From the NCBI GenBank assembly GCA_022736275.1, contig DZBJ01000014.1, positions 1-64,000 of the forward strand: a stretch of 64,000 nucleotides of DNA, in the 5' to 3' direction. Source of the DNA: Rikenella microfusus (lineage in GTDB: Bacteria > Bacteroidota > Bacteroidia > Bacteroidales > VadinHA17). Position 1 is the first letter of the stretch. Each line of letters opens with the position of its first letter. The translations under genes were made by a program, and so were the position numbers. Below, one piece after another: positions 26,896 to 34,191 of the stretch. The notes under the pieces are model-generated. The model worked only from the letters and a program-made list of their open reading frames with translations, did no database searches and was not told the origin of the DNA.

Positions 26896-27306
26896 TTATC
26901 CGTAGTATTCAACATAATTATTTTCGGTCTCTTCGACCCTGACACAGTGCAGGGTGGCACCCTCAGCCGAGAGCGGGGCTTTAAGCTCATTCCATATCGC
27001 TATCGCCAGGTTCTCGGTGGTGGCAACCCTGCCGGCCATGAAATCAGTCTCCAAATTCATGTTCCGGTGATCAAGCTTCTCCACCACCTTTTCCTTCATG
27101 ATCTCTTTCAGCCTGGTTGCATTCATGAAATAGCCCGTTGCATGATCCATCTCACCCTTCACGGTGACCTTCAGTACGTAGTTGTGCCCGTGCCAGTTGG
27201 GATTGGAGCACTTGCCGTAGATCTTCATGTTCTCGTCATCACTCAGACCGGGCCGGAACATTCTGTGCGCAGAGCTGAAGCGCTCTCTTCTTGTCAGGTA
27301 GATCAT
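26896..27306 (-). CDS. 6-pyruvoyl/6-carboxy-tetrahydropterin synthase, PTPS-II-like
   Basis: From the ATG at 27306 the protein has 136 residues. A longer in-frame start adds a hydrophobic stretch not found in the family. The order is F-S-S-A-H-R with a zinc His, then [11 protein letters not shown] with the catalytic Cys and two zinc His, D-H-R-N-M-N-L, T-T-E-N, and E-T-E-N-N. The C-x5-H-G-H spacing is that of the biopterin-type (eukaryote-like) PTPS, not the C-x3-H-G-H of typical QueD. It forms an operon with folE, so it could make a tetrahydrobiopterin-like pterin or still serve queuosine synthesis. Substrate not decided. Confidence 0.85.
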   Translation of the reverse strand: MIYLTRRERFSSAHRMFRPGLSDDENMKIYGKCSNPNWHGHNYVLKVTVKGEMDHATGYFMNATRLKEIMKEKVVEKLDHRNMNLETDFMAGRVATTENLAIAIWNELKAPLSAEGATLHCVRVEETENNYVEYYG

Positions 27307-27350
27307 GACTGCTAAATTAATTGGTCCACAGTTATGAGGACTAATTTGTT

Positions 27351-27358
27351 CAAAAATA
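27351..27358 (-). promoter_or_regulatory. Predicted -7 box (TATTTTTG) for the PTPS-folE-fabD operon
   Basis: On the minus strand this is an exact TAnnTTTG match 44 bases before the PTPS start, in the divergent gap with mqnB. Confidence 0.45.
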
Positions 27359-27391
27359 ATATATTTAAGGTTCCAAACACTGATGCACAGC

Positions 27392-28060
27392 ATGGATAAA
27401 ACTCCCGGAGAGATACTTATTGCAGTGGCTCACCCCTCGGAGGAGGAGGCCGTGCGGAAGGCCGTTTCATCTGTCCGCTGCAGCTGTGAGCTAATTGTCA
27501 CGGGTGTGGGAGGGGCTGCCATGTCATGGGCGTTGCAGAAACGTTTTTCGGCAGGAGCGCTGCCACGGATGGTTATCGGGGCAGGCATCGCCGGCAGCTA
27601 CATACCCTCTGTCGCTCCGGGTGATGCGGTAATAACACGGTCAGACTGCTTCGCCGATATGGGTGTGGATGACAATGGCAACTTCCGCACACTTTTCGCG
27701 TCAAACCTTGCCGACCCTGACAGGCCACCGTTCAGCGGTGGCAGGATTCACTGCAGCGGGGAGCTTTTTGAAAAGCTCTCGGTAAGATTCCGTGCTGTCA
27801 AAGGGGCTACGGTAAACATGTCATCAGGCTCACAGGCAGTTATTGACCGGATACGAAAGGCATGGGACCCCGACATAGAGACCATGGAAGGAGCCTGGCT
27901 TGCCTATGCCTGCGCTCTCTCACATGTCCCATGGGTTTCACTGAGAGCGGTATCAAACATGGTTGAACCGCGCGACCTGAGTCGGTGGGATATACCTCTT
28001 GCCCTCCGCAGTCTGAAGGAGGCGATGATACAGGTTACCGACATAGTCAGGGCCGTATGA
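27392..28060 (+). CDS. mqnB: Futalosine hydrolase
   Basis: This nucleosidase of 222 residues (Met at 27392; the Met at 27383 is also possible) cleaves futalosine to hypoxanthine and dehypoxanthine futalosine in the mqn menaquinone pathway. It shows the phosphorylase/hydrolase fold with the VTGVGGAAMSWAL motif near residue 40, G-A-G-I-A-G-S-Y near 60, and the M-E-G-A-W-L-A-Y-A catalytic-site segment near 165. The stop overlaps the mqnD start by four bases (ATGA), so the two are translationally coupled. It is divergent from the pterin operon. Confidence 0.9.
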   Translation: MDKTPGEILIAVAHPSEEEAVRKAVSSVRCSCELIVTGVGGAAMSWALQKRFSAGALPRMVIGAGIAGSYIPSVAPGDAVITRSDCFADMGVDDNGNFRTLFASNLADPDRPPFSGGRIHCSGELFEKLSVRFRAVKGATVNMSSGSQAVIDRIRKAWDPDIETMEGAWLAYACALSHVPWVSLRAVSNMVEPRDLSRWDIPLALRSLKEAMIQVTDIVRAV

Positions 28061-28887
28061 AACTCACGCTTGGCTTCTCGCCCTGCCCCAATGACACTTT
28101 TATCTTTGAGGCTATGGTCCACGGCCGGGTTGACACGGAGGGACTGGAGTTCGACTGGTTCCTCGCCGATGTTGAGGAGCTGAACCGCAGGGCCATAGAG
28201 GGTAAGGTCGATATCACAAAGATGAGCTATCATGCCTATGCCCGTGCGGCCGCCGGCTACCTGATCCTCGATGCGGGCAGCGCCCTCGGCCGCAACAACG
28301 GCCCACTGGTGGTAAGCAAAAAGCCGCTCAGTCCTGATGACCTTGATGATGCGCTGATCGCCATCCCCGGCAGATATACCACAGCCAACCTCCTGTTCAG
28401 CATCTTCTGGCCGGGAGCATCGCGCAAGCGCGAATATCTCTTCTCCGACATACCCGGGGCCGTGCTCTCAGGTGAGGTTGACGCCGGCCTGATAATACAC
28501 GAGACCAGATTCACCTACCAGGCTATGGGATTGAAAAAGGTGGCAGACACTGGTGAAAAATGGGAGGAGCTGACAGGACTGCCCATACCGCTGGGCGGTA
28601 TTGTGGTTAACAGGGGACTCGATGGGGTTACTGCAGGAAGAGTCAGCAGGGCCCTGAGGCGCAGCATTGAATATGCCATGGCAAACCCTGCCGGGTCAGC
28701 CGAGTTCATAAGGAAACATGCCATGGAGACAGAGGCGGAGGTGACCAGGGAACATATAAAGCTATTTGTAAACAGCTACAGCCTGTCACTTGGACAGGAG
28801 GGAAGGGCGGCTATCGAACGCCTCTATTCCGTGGCCCGGGAAAAAGGTGTCATTGAACCGCTGCCTGACAGGATTTTTTACCTCTGA
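28057..28887 (+). CDS. mqnD: 1,4-dihydroxy-6-naphthoate synthase
   Basis: This periplasmic-binding-fold enzyme (276 residues) converts cyclic dehypoxanthine futalosine to 1,4-dihydroxy-6-naphthoate. It begins with the family signature GFSPCPNDTFIF. It then shows D-I-T-K-M-S-Y-H-A, LGRNNGPLVVS near 85, and P-L-G-G-I-V-V-N near 185. The start is the ATG inside the mqnB stop (ATGA overlap). The presence of mqnB/mqnD means menaquinone is made by the futalosine route; mqnA, mqnC and the rest lie outside the window. Confidence 0.93.
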   Translation: MKLTLGFSPCPNDTFIFEAMVHGRVDTEGLEFDWFLADVEELNRRAIEGKVDITKMSYHAYARAAAGYLILDAGSALGRNNGPLVVSKKPLSPDDLDDALIAIPGRYTTANLLFSIFWPGASRKREYLFSDIPGAVLSGEVDAGLIIHETRFTYQAMGLKKVADTGEKWEELTGLPIPLGGIVVNRGLDGVTAGRVSRALRRSIEYAMANPAGSAEFIRKHAMETEAEVTREHIKLFVNSYSLSLGQEGRAAIERLYSVAREKGVIEPLPDRIFYL

Positions 28888-28949
28888 TTGTTTCAGAGGT
28901 GATCTCATTTTAGTATCTTTACTTTTAATCTAAATAATCTGACCAGGTC

Positions 28950-29543
28950 ATGAAATTCGAACTACCCCCCCTTAAGTACGCTGCTGGTGATCTCTCGCCC
29001 GTTATCAGCGCCGAGACCATCGAATATCACCATGGCAAGCATCATCTTGCCTATGTGAATAACCTGAACAACCTTCTGCCGGGGTCACCTTTTGAGGAGG
29101 CTACTCTTGAGACGATGATCAGGAAAGCTGAGGGCGGAATATTCAATAATGCTGCACAGGTCTGGAACCATACCTTTTATTTTGCCTCCTTCTCACCCTC
29201 AGGCAAAAGAGTGCCATCGGGCACCGTGGCCAAAGCCATTGATGCCGAATATGGCTCCTTCGAAGCCTTTAAGGAGGCCTTTACCAAGGCAGCCTCCACA
29301 CTCTTCGGGTCAGGCTGGGCATGGCTCTGCATGAAGCCTGACGGCAGGCTCACCATCACACAGGAACAGAACGCCGGAAACCCCATACGCTCGGGACTGG
29401 TGCCCCTTATGACGTGCGACGTGTGGGAACATGCCTACTACATTGATTACAGGAACAGGCGCCCTGACTATATCAAAGCCTTCTGGGATATGCTCGACTG
29501 GAAAGTCATAGGCGAGCGTTACGATGAGGCTCTGAAGAAATAA
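28950..29543 (+). CDS. sodB: Superoxide dismutase, Fe/Mn family (probably Fe)
   Basis: The 197-residue enzyme dismutates superoxide. Metal ligands are visible as His in Y-H-H-G-K-H-H near residue 27, His in W-N-H-T-F-Y-F near 75, and Asp/His in D-V-W-E-H-A-Y-Y near 155-160. The F-Y-F after the second ligand and G-S-G-W-A-W-L favour iron or cambialistic use. No signal peptide, so cytoplasmic. A TATCTTTA box close to the -7 consensus lies about 35 bases upstream, and a strong terminator follows at 29621-29660. Confidence 0.94.
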   Translation: MKFELPPLKYAAGDLSPVISAETIEYHHGKHHLAYVNNLNNLLPGSPFEEATLETMIRKAEGGIFNNAAQVWNHTFYFASFSPSGKRVPSGTVAKAIDAEYGSFEAFKEAFTKAASTLFGSGWAWLCMKPDGRLTITQEQNAGNPIRSGLVPLMTCDVWEHAYYIDYRNRRPDYIKAFWDMLDWKVIGERYDEALKK

Positions 29544-29620
29544 ATTACCGGCAGAATAATCCCCATCCGTAACGGGGAGAGCCATTTGGCACTGCCATAA
29601 CCCTGAAGTTAATTTCGGGG

Positions 29621-29660
29621 AACGGGGTTTAAGACTCAATTCTTAAACCCCGTTATTTTT
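29621..29660 (+). terminator. Rho-independent terminator after sodB
   Basis: A perfect 13-bp stem (29621-29633 with 29642-29654, loop of 8 bases) is followed by ATTTTT. This is the clearest terminator in the window. Confidence 0.85.
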
Positions 29661-29663
29661 ATC

Positions 29664-29671
29664 TATCTTTG
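29664..29671 (+). promoter_or_regulatory. Predicted -7 box (TATCTTTG) for the nitroreductase gene
   Basis: An exact TAnnTTTG match directly after the sodB terminator. It overlaps a TTG start candidate (29669) and so points to the downstream ATG. Confidence 0.6.
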
Positions 29672-29683
29672 CCACCAAAATTT

Positions 29684-30262
29684 ATGAAAATGAACTTCCG
29701 ACAGCTAGTAGAGAAAACAAGGACATACCGCAGGTTTGACGAGAGGCACGAGATTACAATGGAGACCCTCGTCTCACTTGTCGAGCTCGCAAGGCTGTCA
29801 GCCTCAGGCGCCAACCGGCAGCCGCTTAAATTTATCCTGGTAACTGACCCGGCAAAACGCGCAGATGTCTACTCCTGTCTCGCATGGGCAGGGTACCTTA
29901 CAACATGGGAAGGACCAGACCCCGGCGAGAGACCAACCGGATATATTGTCATCCTGGGCGACAAGGAGATATCAGACTCGTTCGGCGTTGATCACGGCAT
30001 AGCCGCCCAGAGCATAATGCTCGGAGCCACCGAAGCCGGCCTGGGAGGCTGCATAATTGCATCGGTGAAAAAAGAGAAGCTCAGGGCATTGCTCAATATT
30101 CCCGCAGAGATGGAAGTACTTCTTGTCCTTGCCCTCGGAAAACCTGTTGAAAAGGTAGTCATTGAAACACTTGCCAATAATAATGTAAAATACTGGAGAG
30201 ATGAAGAGCGTATTCATCACGTTCCCAAAAGGGCGCTTGACGAGATCATCCTTCAAAGGTAA
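29684..30262 (+). CDS. Nitroreductase family FMN-binding protein
   Basis: This protein of about 192 residues has the nitroreductase start (K-T-R-T-Y-R-R-F-D) and the FMN-phosphate segment S-A-S-G-A-N-R-Q-P-L-K near residue 45. It ends with G-L-G-G-C-I-I-A-S and a C-terminal L-A-L-G-K-P. Family members reduce nitro compounds, quinones or flavins with NAD(P)H; the physiological substrate is unknown. ATGs at 29684 and 29690 are both possible. Its end overlaps the next gene by 62 bases. Confidence 0.88.
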   Translation: MKMNFRQLVEKTRTYRRFDERHEITMETLVSLVELARLSASGANRQPLKFILVTDPAKRADVYSCLAWAGYLTTWEGPDPGERPTGYIVILGDKEISDSFGVDHGIAAQSIMLGATEAGLGGCIIASVKKEKLRALLNIPAEMEVLLVLALGKPVEKVVIETLANNNVKYWRDEERIHHVPKRALDEIILQR

Positions 30263-30980
30263 ATCAGGCATCGGCATCCGCTCAATACTTCTTGTTTTAT
30301 TCCTTCTTCCGCAGAGTATTCAGGCCCAGCAGACCGGACCGGTTCTGTTTCACGGGGTCATACTCGATGCTGAAACCCGTCAGCCGCTTACGGGAGCACA
30401 TTACCTGGTCAGCGGCAGAACGGGAGGCGCCGCCGACAGCAGGGGCATGTTCTCACTCTATGCCCGGCACCATGACACAATAACTTTCACCTGTATGGGG
30501 TACAAGGAGTACCACATGACCGTTCACGATACCCTTGTCGCCAGAGAATATATTACAGGCATTTACATGAGCAGCGATACCCTTATGATACCTGCGGTGG
30601 TGGTGATACCACGCATCGGAAATTTCAGGGCGGAGATCATGGCCGAAGGGCCGTCAACCAACCAGGAACTTGTCAATGCATCGAATAATCTCAGGATTTC
30701 TGCCTACCAGGGTCTGACTAATGCCGGCGAGCTTGGCGACCCTGACTCCAACTATGAGCTGCTGAGACAGAAACAACGGTATGAAGCTTATGAAAAGGGG
30801 CAGATTCCCTCAGGACAGATTCTGTTGGTAAGTCCGTTGATACTGATACCTCTTATATATGTGCTTGCTGTCGGCCTGCCTGAAGAGCCCGAGCCGCCCG
30901 TACCCTATATCTCTGTCCGTGAGATGGAACGGCTCCGTGCCGTCCACGACTCCCTTCTCTACCGAACGCCACGGTATTGA
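30201..30980 (+). CDS. Carboxypeptidase-regulatory-like domain protein, exported
   Basis: The 259-residue protein has a long basic n-region, a hydrophobic core and a signal cleavage site near I-Q-A-Q (residue 43). A CarboxypepD-regulatory-like beta-sandwich follows (G-V-I-L-D-A-E-T-R-Q-P-L to T-F-T-C-M-G-Y-K, about 53-105), the module used at the N-terminus of SusC/TonB receptors. No receptor follows: the rest is a charged stretch and one hydrophobic helix near 205-222. It is the only plausible start even though it overlaps the nitroreductase by 62 bases. Function unknown, probably envelope. Confidence 0.7.
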   Translation: MKSVFITFPKGRLTRSSFKGKSGIGIRSILLVLFLLPQSIQAQQTGPVLFHGVILDAETRQPLTGAHYLVSGRTGGAADSRGMFSLYARHHDTITFTCMGYKEYHMTVHDTLVAREYITGIYMSSDTLMIPAVVVIPRIGNFRAEIMAEGPSTNQELVNASNNLRISAYQGLTNAGELGDPDSNYELLRQKQRYEAYEKGQIPSGQILLVSPLILIPLIYVLAVGLPEEPEPPVPYISVREMERLRAVHDSLLYRTPRY

Positions 30981-30982
30981 AT

Positions 30983-31110
30983 TAGTCCTCAGTCCTCAGT
31001 CCTCAGTCTTCAGTAAATCAATGAGTTATCCCATTGTCTATTGTCTATTGCCTACTGCCTGCTGCCTGCTGATTTTGACTGCCGACTGCCGACTGCTGAC
31101 CACCAACTGG
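30983..31110. repeat. Intergenic short-unit repeats, copy 2
   Basis: Tandem CAGTCCT units at 30986-31013 are followed by TTGTCTATTGTCTATTGCCTACTGCC and TGCCGACTGCCGACTGCTGAC runs up to 31100. It fills the gap between two convergent genes and shares its units with the other intergenic repeat loci. Confidence 0.8.
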
Positions 31111-31115
31111 TATTG

Positions 31116-32027
31116 CTATCCCTTGTAGAAAATAGCCTTAATAATGTGCTCCGCCATCTTCGGGTTCTCCTTCAGCCTGCGGGTTGAATAACCGAACCAC
31201 TTCTCCCCGAAAGGAACATACACCCTCAGTCCGTGCCCGGCATCAACGATGCTCTGCCTCAGCTTCGGGGTGACACCGTAGAGCATCTGGAATTCATACA
31301 TGTTCTTCGGAACATTGTACTGTTTGATTAACCTGTAGGCACCCTCTATGAGAGGCCTGTCATGGGTGGCGATACCAACAAATATTTTGTTCCTGAACAT
31401 AAACTCAAGGTCTTCAAGAAAATGCTGGTTGATCTCCTCGTACTTCTTGTATGCGATCTCCGCCGGCTCCACATAGATACCCTTGCAAAGTCTGTAGTTG
31501 GTGGGTATCTCAGGAGTGTTCATGTCATGCATCTTCTCCAGGTCGCTGTAGGTCCTCTTCAGGTAAGCCTGTACCACCAGCCCCATGTTCTTCGGAAACT
31601 CACTGTGCAGACGCCTGTACAGTTCGATCTCCATATCGGTACAGGGAGAGTCTTCCATGTCTATCCTGCAGAAATTGTTGTATGAGGCAGCCTTCATTAC
31701 TATTTCCCTCATGAGCCTGTAACAGACCTCCTTGTCAATGAGAAGGCCAAAACTCGTGGGCTTGAGCGAATAGTTGCCGTTGATGCCCTGCTTCTGTGTC
31801 TCCTCAATCAGGTCAAGATACTCCTGTTTGTTCTCCTCAGCCTCATCCAGCGACTTTATGAACTCGCCCAGGACATCAAGGGTAACCCTCATGCCTTTGG
31901 TATTGAGATCCTTTGATACACGAATGGCATCTGCCATCGTAACACCTGAGATATATGCACGTGAGAAAATCCAGATGAATTTCTTCGGAAAATAGGGAAG
32001 AATTGCTGCGATAAACTTATTGAACAT
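31116..32027 (-). CDS. Proline dehydrogenase (monofunctional)
   Basis: The 303-residue FAD enzyme oxidises proline to pyrroline-5-carboxylate, feeding electrons to the quinone pool. It has barrel motifs R-V-T-L-D-V-L-G-E, the R-I-D-M-E-D-S strand near 122, L-C-K-G-I-Y-V-E near 190, and the C-terminal Y-V-P-F-G-x-K-W-F-G-Y-S-x-R-R-L substrate-site helix. Length matches stand-alone ProDH. The partner P5C dehydrogenase is not in the window. The stop lies at the edge of the intergenic repeat. Confidence 0.92.
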   Translation of the reverse strand: MFNKFIAAILPYFPKKFIWIFSRAYISGVTMADAIRVSKDLNTKGMRVTLDVLGEFIKSLDEAEENKQEYLDLIEETQKQGINGNYSLKPTSFGLLIDKEVCYRLMREIVMKAASYNNFCRIDMEDSPCTDMEIELYRRLHSEFPKNMGLVVQAYLKRTYSDLEKMHDMNTPEIPTNYRLCKGIYVEPAEIAYKKYEEINQHFLEDLEFMFRNKIFVGIATHDRPLIEGAYRLIKQYNVPKNMYEFQMLYGVTPKLRQSIVDAGHGLRVYVPFGEKWFGYSTRRLKENPKMAEHIIKAIFYKG

Positions 32028-32202
32028 CGTCTTGTTTTCAGGTTTTTTATGATCTCCAAAATTAACTGTGAATTACCCCGATACTAATGATGTTTATCAT
32101 CACTCCTGCTTAGTTTGCCACATTTTTCCGTTATTTTGAAAAAAAATCACAGACAGTGCAACCATTTGGAACCAATACGGGTCAAACCAGTGTGCTCGGC
32201 TG

Positions 32203-32757
32203 ATGATGAGTGACCAACATATCATTGCAGGCTGTCTCAGGCACAACAGGAAGGCACAGCAGATGCTCTGGAAACAATACTCAGGTTATCTGTTGGGCGT
32301 CTGCATGAGATATGCGACTGACAGACCTGAGGCGGAAGATATGTTGCAGGAGGCATTTCTGAGGATATATTTCAACCTCGGGGAATATTCGGGCACGGGT
32401 TCTTTCAGGGGCTGGCTGAGGAGGGTGACGGTGAATACAGCCATCACATATTATCACAGGAATCTGCGCCACAAGCATCACGCTGACATAGATGAATATG
32501 TGAGCACAGAGACGGGGACGGCAGGTTTTGAAGAGGATTTCTGCACTGCAGAGGATTTGTACAGGGTGCTTGGCGAACTTTCACCGGGTTACAGAATGGT
32601 CTTTAACCTTTATACAATAGAAGGCTATAAGCACCACGAGATAGCAGAGATGCTGGGCATTGACGTGAATACTTCAAAATCGCAATACAGCAGAGCCAGG
32701 GCCATACTACGGAAAAAACTTGAGGAGCTGGCACGGCTGAAAGGAAAATATACCTGA
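32203..32757 (+). CDS. ECF-family RNA polymerase sigma factor
   Basis: The 184-residue protein has region 2 (R-P-E-A-E-D-M-L-Q-E-A-F-L-R-I-Y near residues 40-56, then G-S-F-R-G-W-L-R-R-V-T-V-N). Region 4 follows (L-S-P-G-Y-R-M-V-F-N-L-Y near 125, then an H-E-I-A-E-M-L-G helix-turn-helix near 148). There is no extra domain. It lies 7 bases upstream of a membrane protein with a cytoplasmic anti-sigma-like segment, so the pair is probably a sigma/anti-sigma unit. The PorP/SprF gene two places on suggests it controls surface or secretion genes (inference). Confidence 0.9.
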   Translation: MMSDQHIIAGCLRHNRKAQQMLWKQYSGYLLGVCMRYATDRPEAEDMLQEAFLRIYFNLGEYSGTGSFRGWLRRVTVNTAITYYHRNLRHKHHADIDEYVSTETGTAGFEEDFCTAEDLYRVLGELSPGYRMVFNLYTIEGYKHHEIAEMLGIDVNTSKSQYSRARAILRKKLEELARLKGKYT

Positions 32758-32764
32758 AAAGGGA

Positions 32765-34060
32765 ATGACAGAAGAGGAGAGAGATAACGGTCTTGAGAGT
32801 CTCTTCCGCAGTGAGCTGGAAGATAATGAGCTGGTAGCAGGAAGCGACCTTACCGGGCGCATTATGCGACGTCTTGAACGAAGGGAGTTCTTCAGGTTCA
32901 ATCTGACCCGTTTTAATATTTGGTACGTAACGGCAGCCGCTGCCGGACTGATAGCAGGCGGGATGCTGCTTCTCAGCTCTCCCGGGAGCGGGGCTGGTAG
33001 CTTCGCACCCCGGCAGGATCTGCCGGAGAAAGTGGCGGTGCTGACTGATGCCAACGCGGAGAACAAAGTGACTCAGACTGTTGAGACAGATTCTGCTGCT
33101 GTAACTGACAACCGCGCTCTAATCGCCGCAGAAGAAGCTGTGACTGCACCCGTTGAGACCCCTCTGCACCGTGAGGCAATCATTGCTCCCCGCAGCACGG
33201 CAGTGGAAGGCATTGCGGTTGCCAGGACCGGAGAAGAGATGATGTCAGTTGCCGGCCCCATGGTAATGGCAGCCATAGAGCCGTCAGTCACATCGGGATG
33301 CGTGCCTCTCAATGTGCGCTTCAGAAGCAATGCCGGGGAGGGACTGACCGCCTCATGGAACTTTGGCGACGGCGGAACATCTGCAGTTGTAAACCCGGAC
33401 TATATCTATGACATCCCCGGCACCTACAGGGTCACACTTGAGATCACTGACGGCAGGCGACGCACCAGCACCGCCGCGGTAACCATTGTAGTCCGCGATA
33501 ATCCCAGGGCAGCCTTCGAAATCCAACAGAATGAGTCGTACGGTGAAGGCGACATGGTGCTATTCATGAACCTTTCGGAGGGAGCCGTCCATTATCTCTG
33601 GGACTTCGGTGATGGAACCTTCTCAACACTTGACAACCCTTCATACAGGTATAAACGCGAAGGCAGGTATGACGTCAAACTGCTATCATATTCCGCAGAC
33701 GGATGTGCCGACTCTGTCACCGTCAATGACATTTTCACTGACAGGGGATTGTATCTCAGGTTTCCTAACGCTTTTGTTCCCAGCAGGGCCGGACCGACAG
33801 GAGGATATTACAATCAGCGCACAGACGAGGAGAGCCAGGTTTTTCATCCGGTTGCATCAGGCGTGATTTCATACAATCTAAAGATATACAGCAAGGCCGG
33901 AATGCTGGTCTTCGAATGTGACGATATCGCAATGGGCTGGGATGGCTACTACAAGGGCGAGCTCTGCAGTTCCGGCGTCTACGTGTGGAAGGTGAGAGCC
34001 ACCTATCGCAATGGTCAATCAATAATAATGGCAGGTGACGTAACGCTTATAAACTACTGA
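32765..34060 (+). CDS. Anti-sigma-like membrane protein with two PKD domains and a T9SS type B C-terminal domain
   Basis: The 431-residue protein starts with 50 charged residues that lack a signal peptide. One transmembrane helix follows (about 53-72). A low-complexity Ala/Glu/Thr linker runs to about 165. Two PKD domains come next (W-N-F-G-D-G-G near 198 and W-D-F-G-D-G-T near 279). The last 100 residues match the gliding-motility-associated type B sorting domain (P-N-A-F-V-P-S near 334, I-Y-S-K-A-G-M-L-V-F-E near 374, G-W-D-G-Y-Y-K-G near 391, G-D-V-T-L-I at the end). The N-terminus is probably cytoplasmic and the rest periplasmic. Position directly after an ECF sigma factor suggests an anti-sigma role. 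The layout is unusual because type B proteins normally carry a cleavable signal peptide. Confidence 0.75.
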   Translation: MTEEERDNGLESLFRSELEDNELVAGSDLTGRIMRRLERREFFRFNLTRFNIWYVTAAAAGLIAGGMLLLSSPGSGAGSFAPRQDLPEKVAVLTDANAENKVTQTVETDSAAVTDNRALIAAEEAVTAPVETPLHREAIIAPRSTAVEGIAVARTGEEMMSVAGPMVMAAIEPSVTSGCVPLNVRFRSNAGEGLTASWNFGDGGTSAVVNPDYIYDIPGTYRVTLEITDGRRRTSTAAVTIVVRDNPRAAFEIQQNESYGEGDMVLFMNLSEGAVHYLWDFGDGTFSTLDNPSYRYKREGRYDVKLLSYSADGCADSVTVNDIFTDRGLYLRFPNAFVPSRAGPTGGYYNQRTDEESQVFHPVASGVISYNLKIYSKAGMLVFECDDIAMGWDGYYKGELCSSGVYVWKVRATYRNGQSIIMAGDVTLINY

Positions 34061-34085
34061 TATATAGTATTTTAATTGGGTTTGT

Positions 34086-34124
34086 TAATATCTTCCCCGC
34101 ATGCGGGGATCACTGTTGATATTA
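34086..34124 (+). other. Nested palindromes between the PKD-CTD gene and porP
   Basis: A 14-base perfect palindrome CCCCGCATGCGGGG (34095-34108) sits between TAATATC (34086-34092) and GATATTA (34118-34124), which are also complementary. No T-tract follows. It could attenuate or process the transcript between the two genes, or be an operator. Confidence 0.5.
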
Positions 34125-34191
34125 TCAGATGCAACCTTCCTTGAGTTCAGCCGTATAATTAGCTACTTTGATATAACTAAATTGATTCGGA

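Noticed and set aside
30983-31110. CRISPR-like appearance of the short tandem units
   Set aside because: Units are 7-10 bases and contiguous, without unique spacers of constant length, and no cas gene is present.
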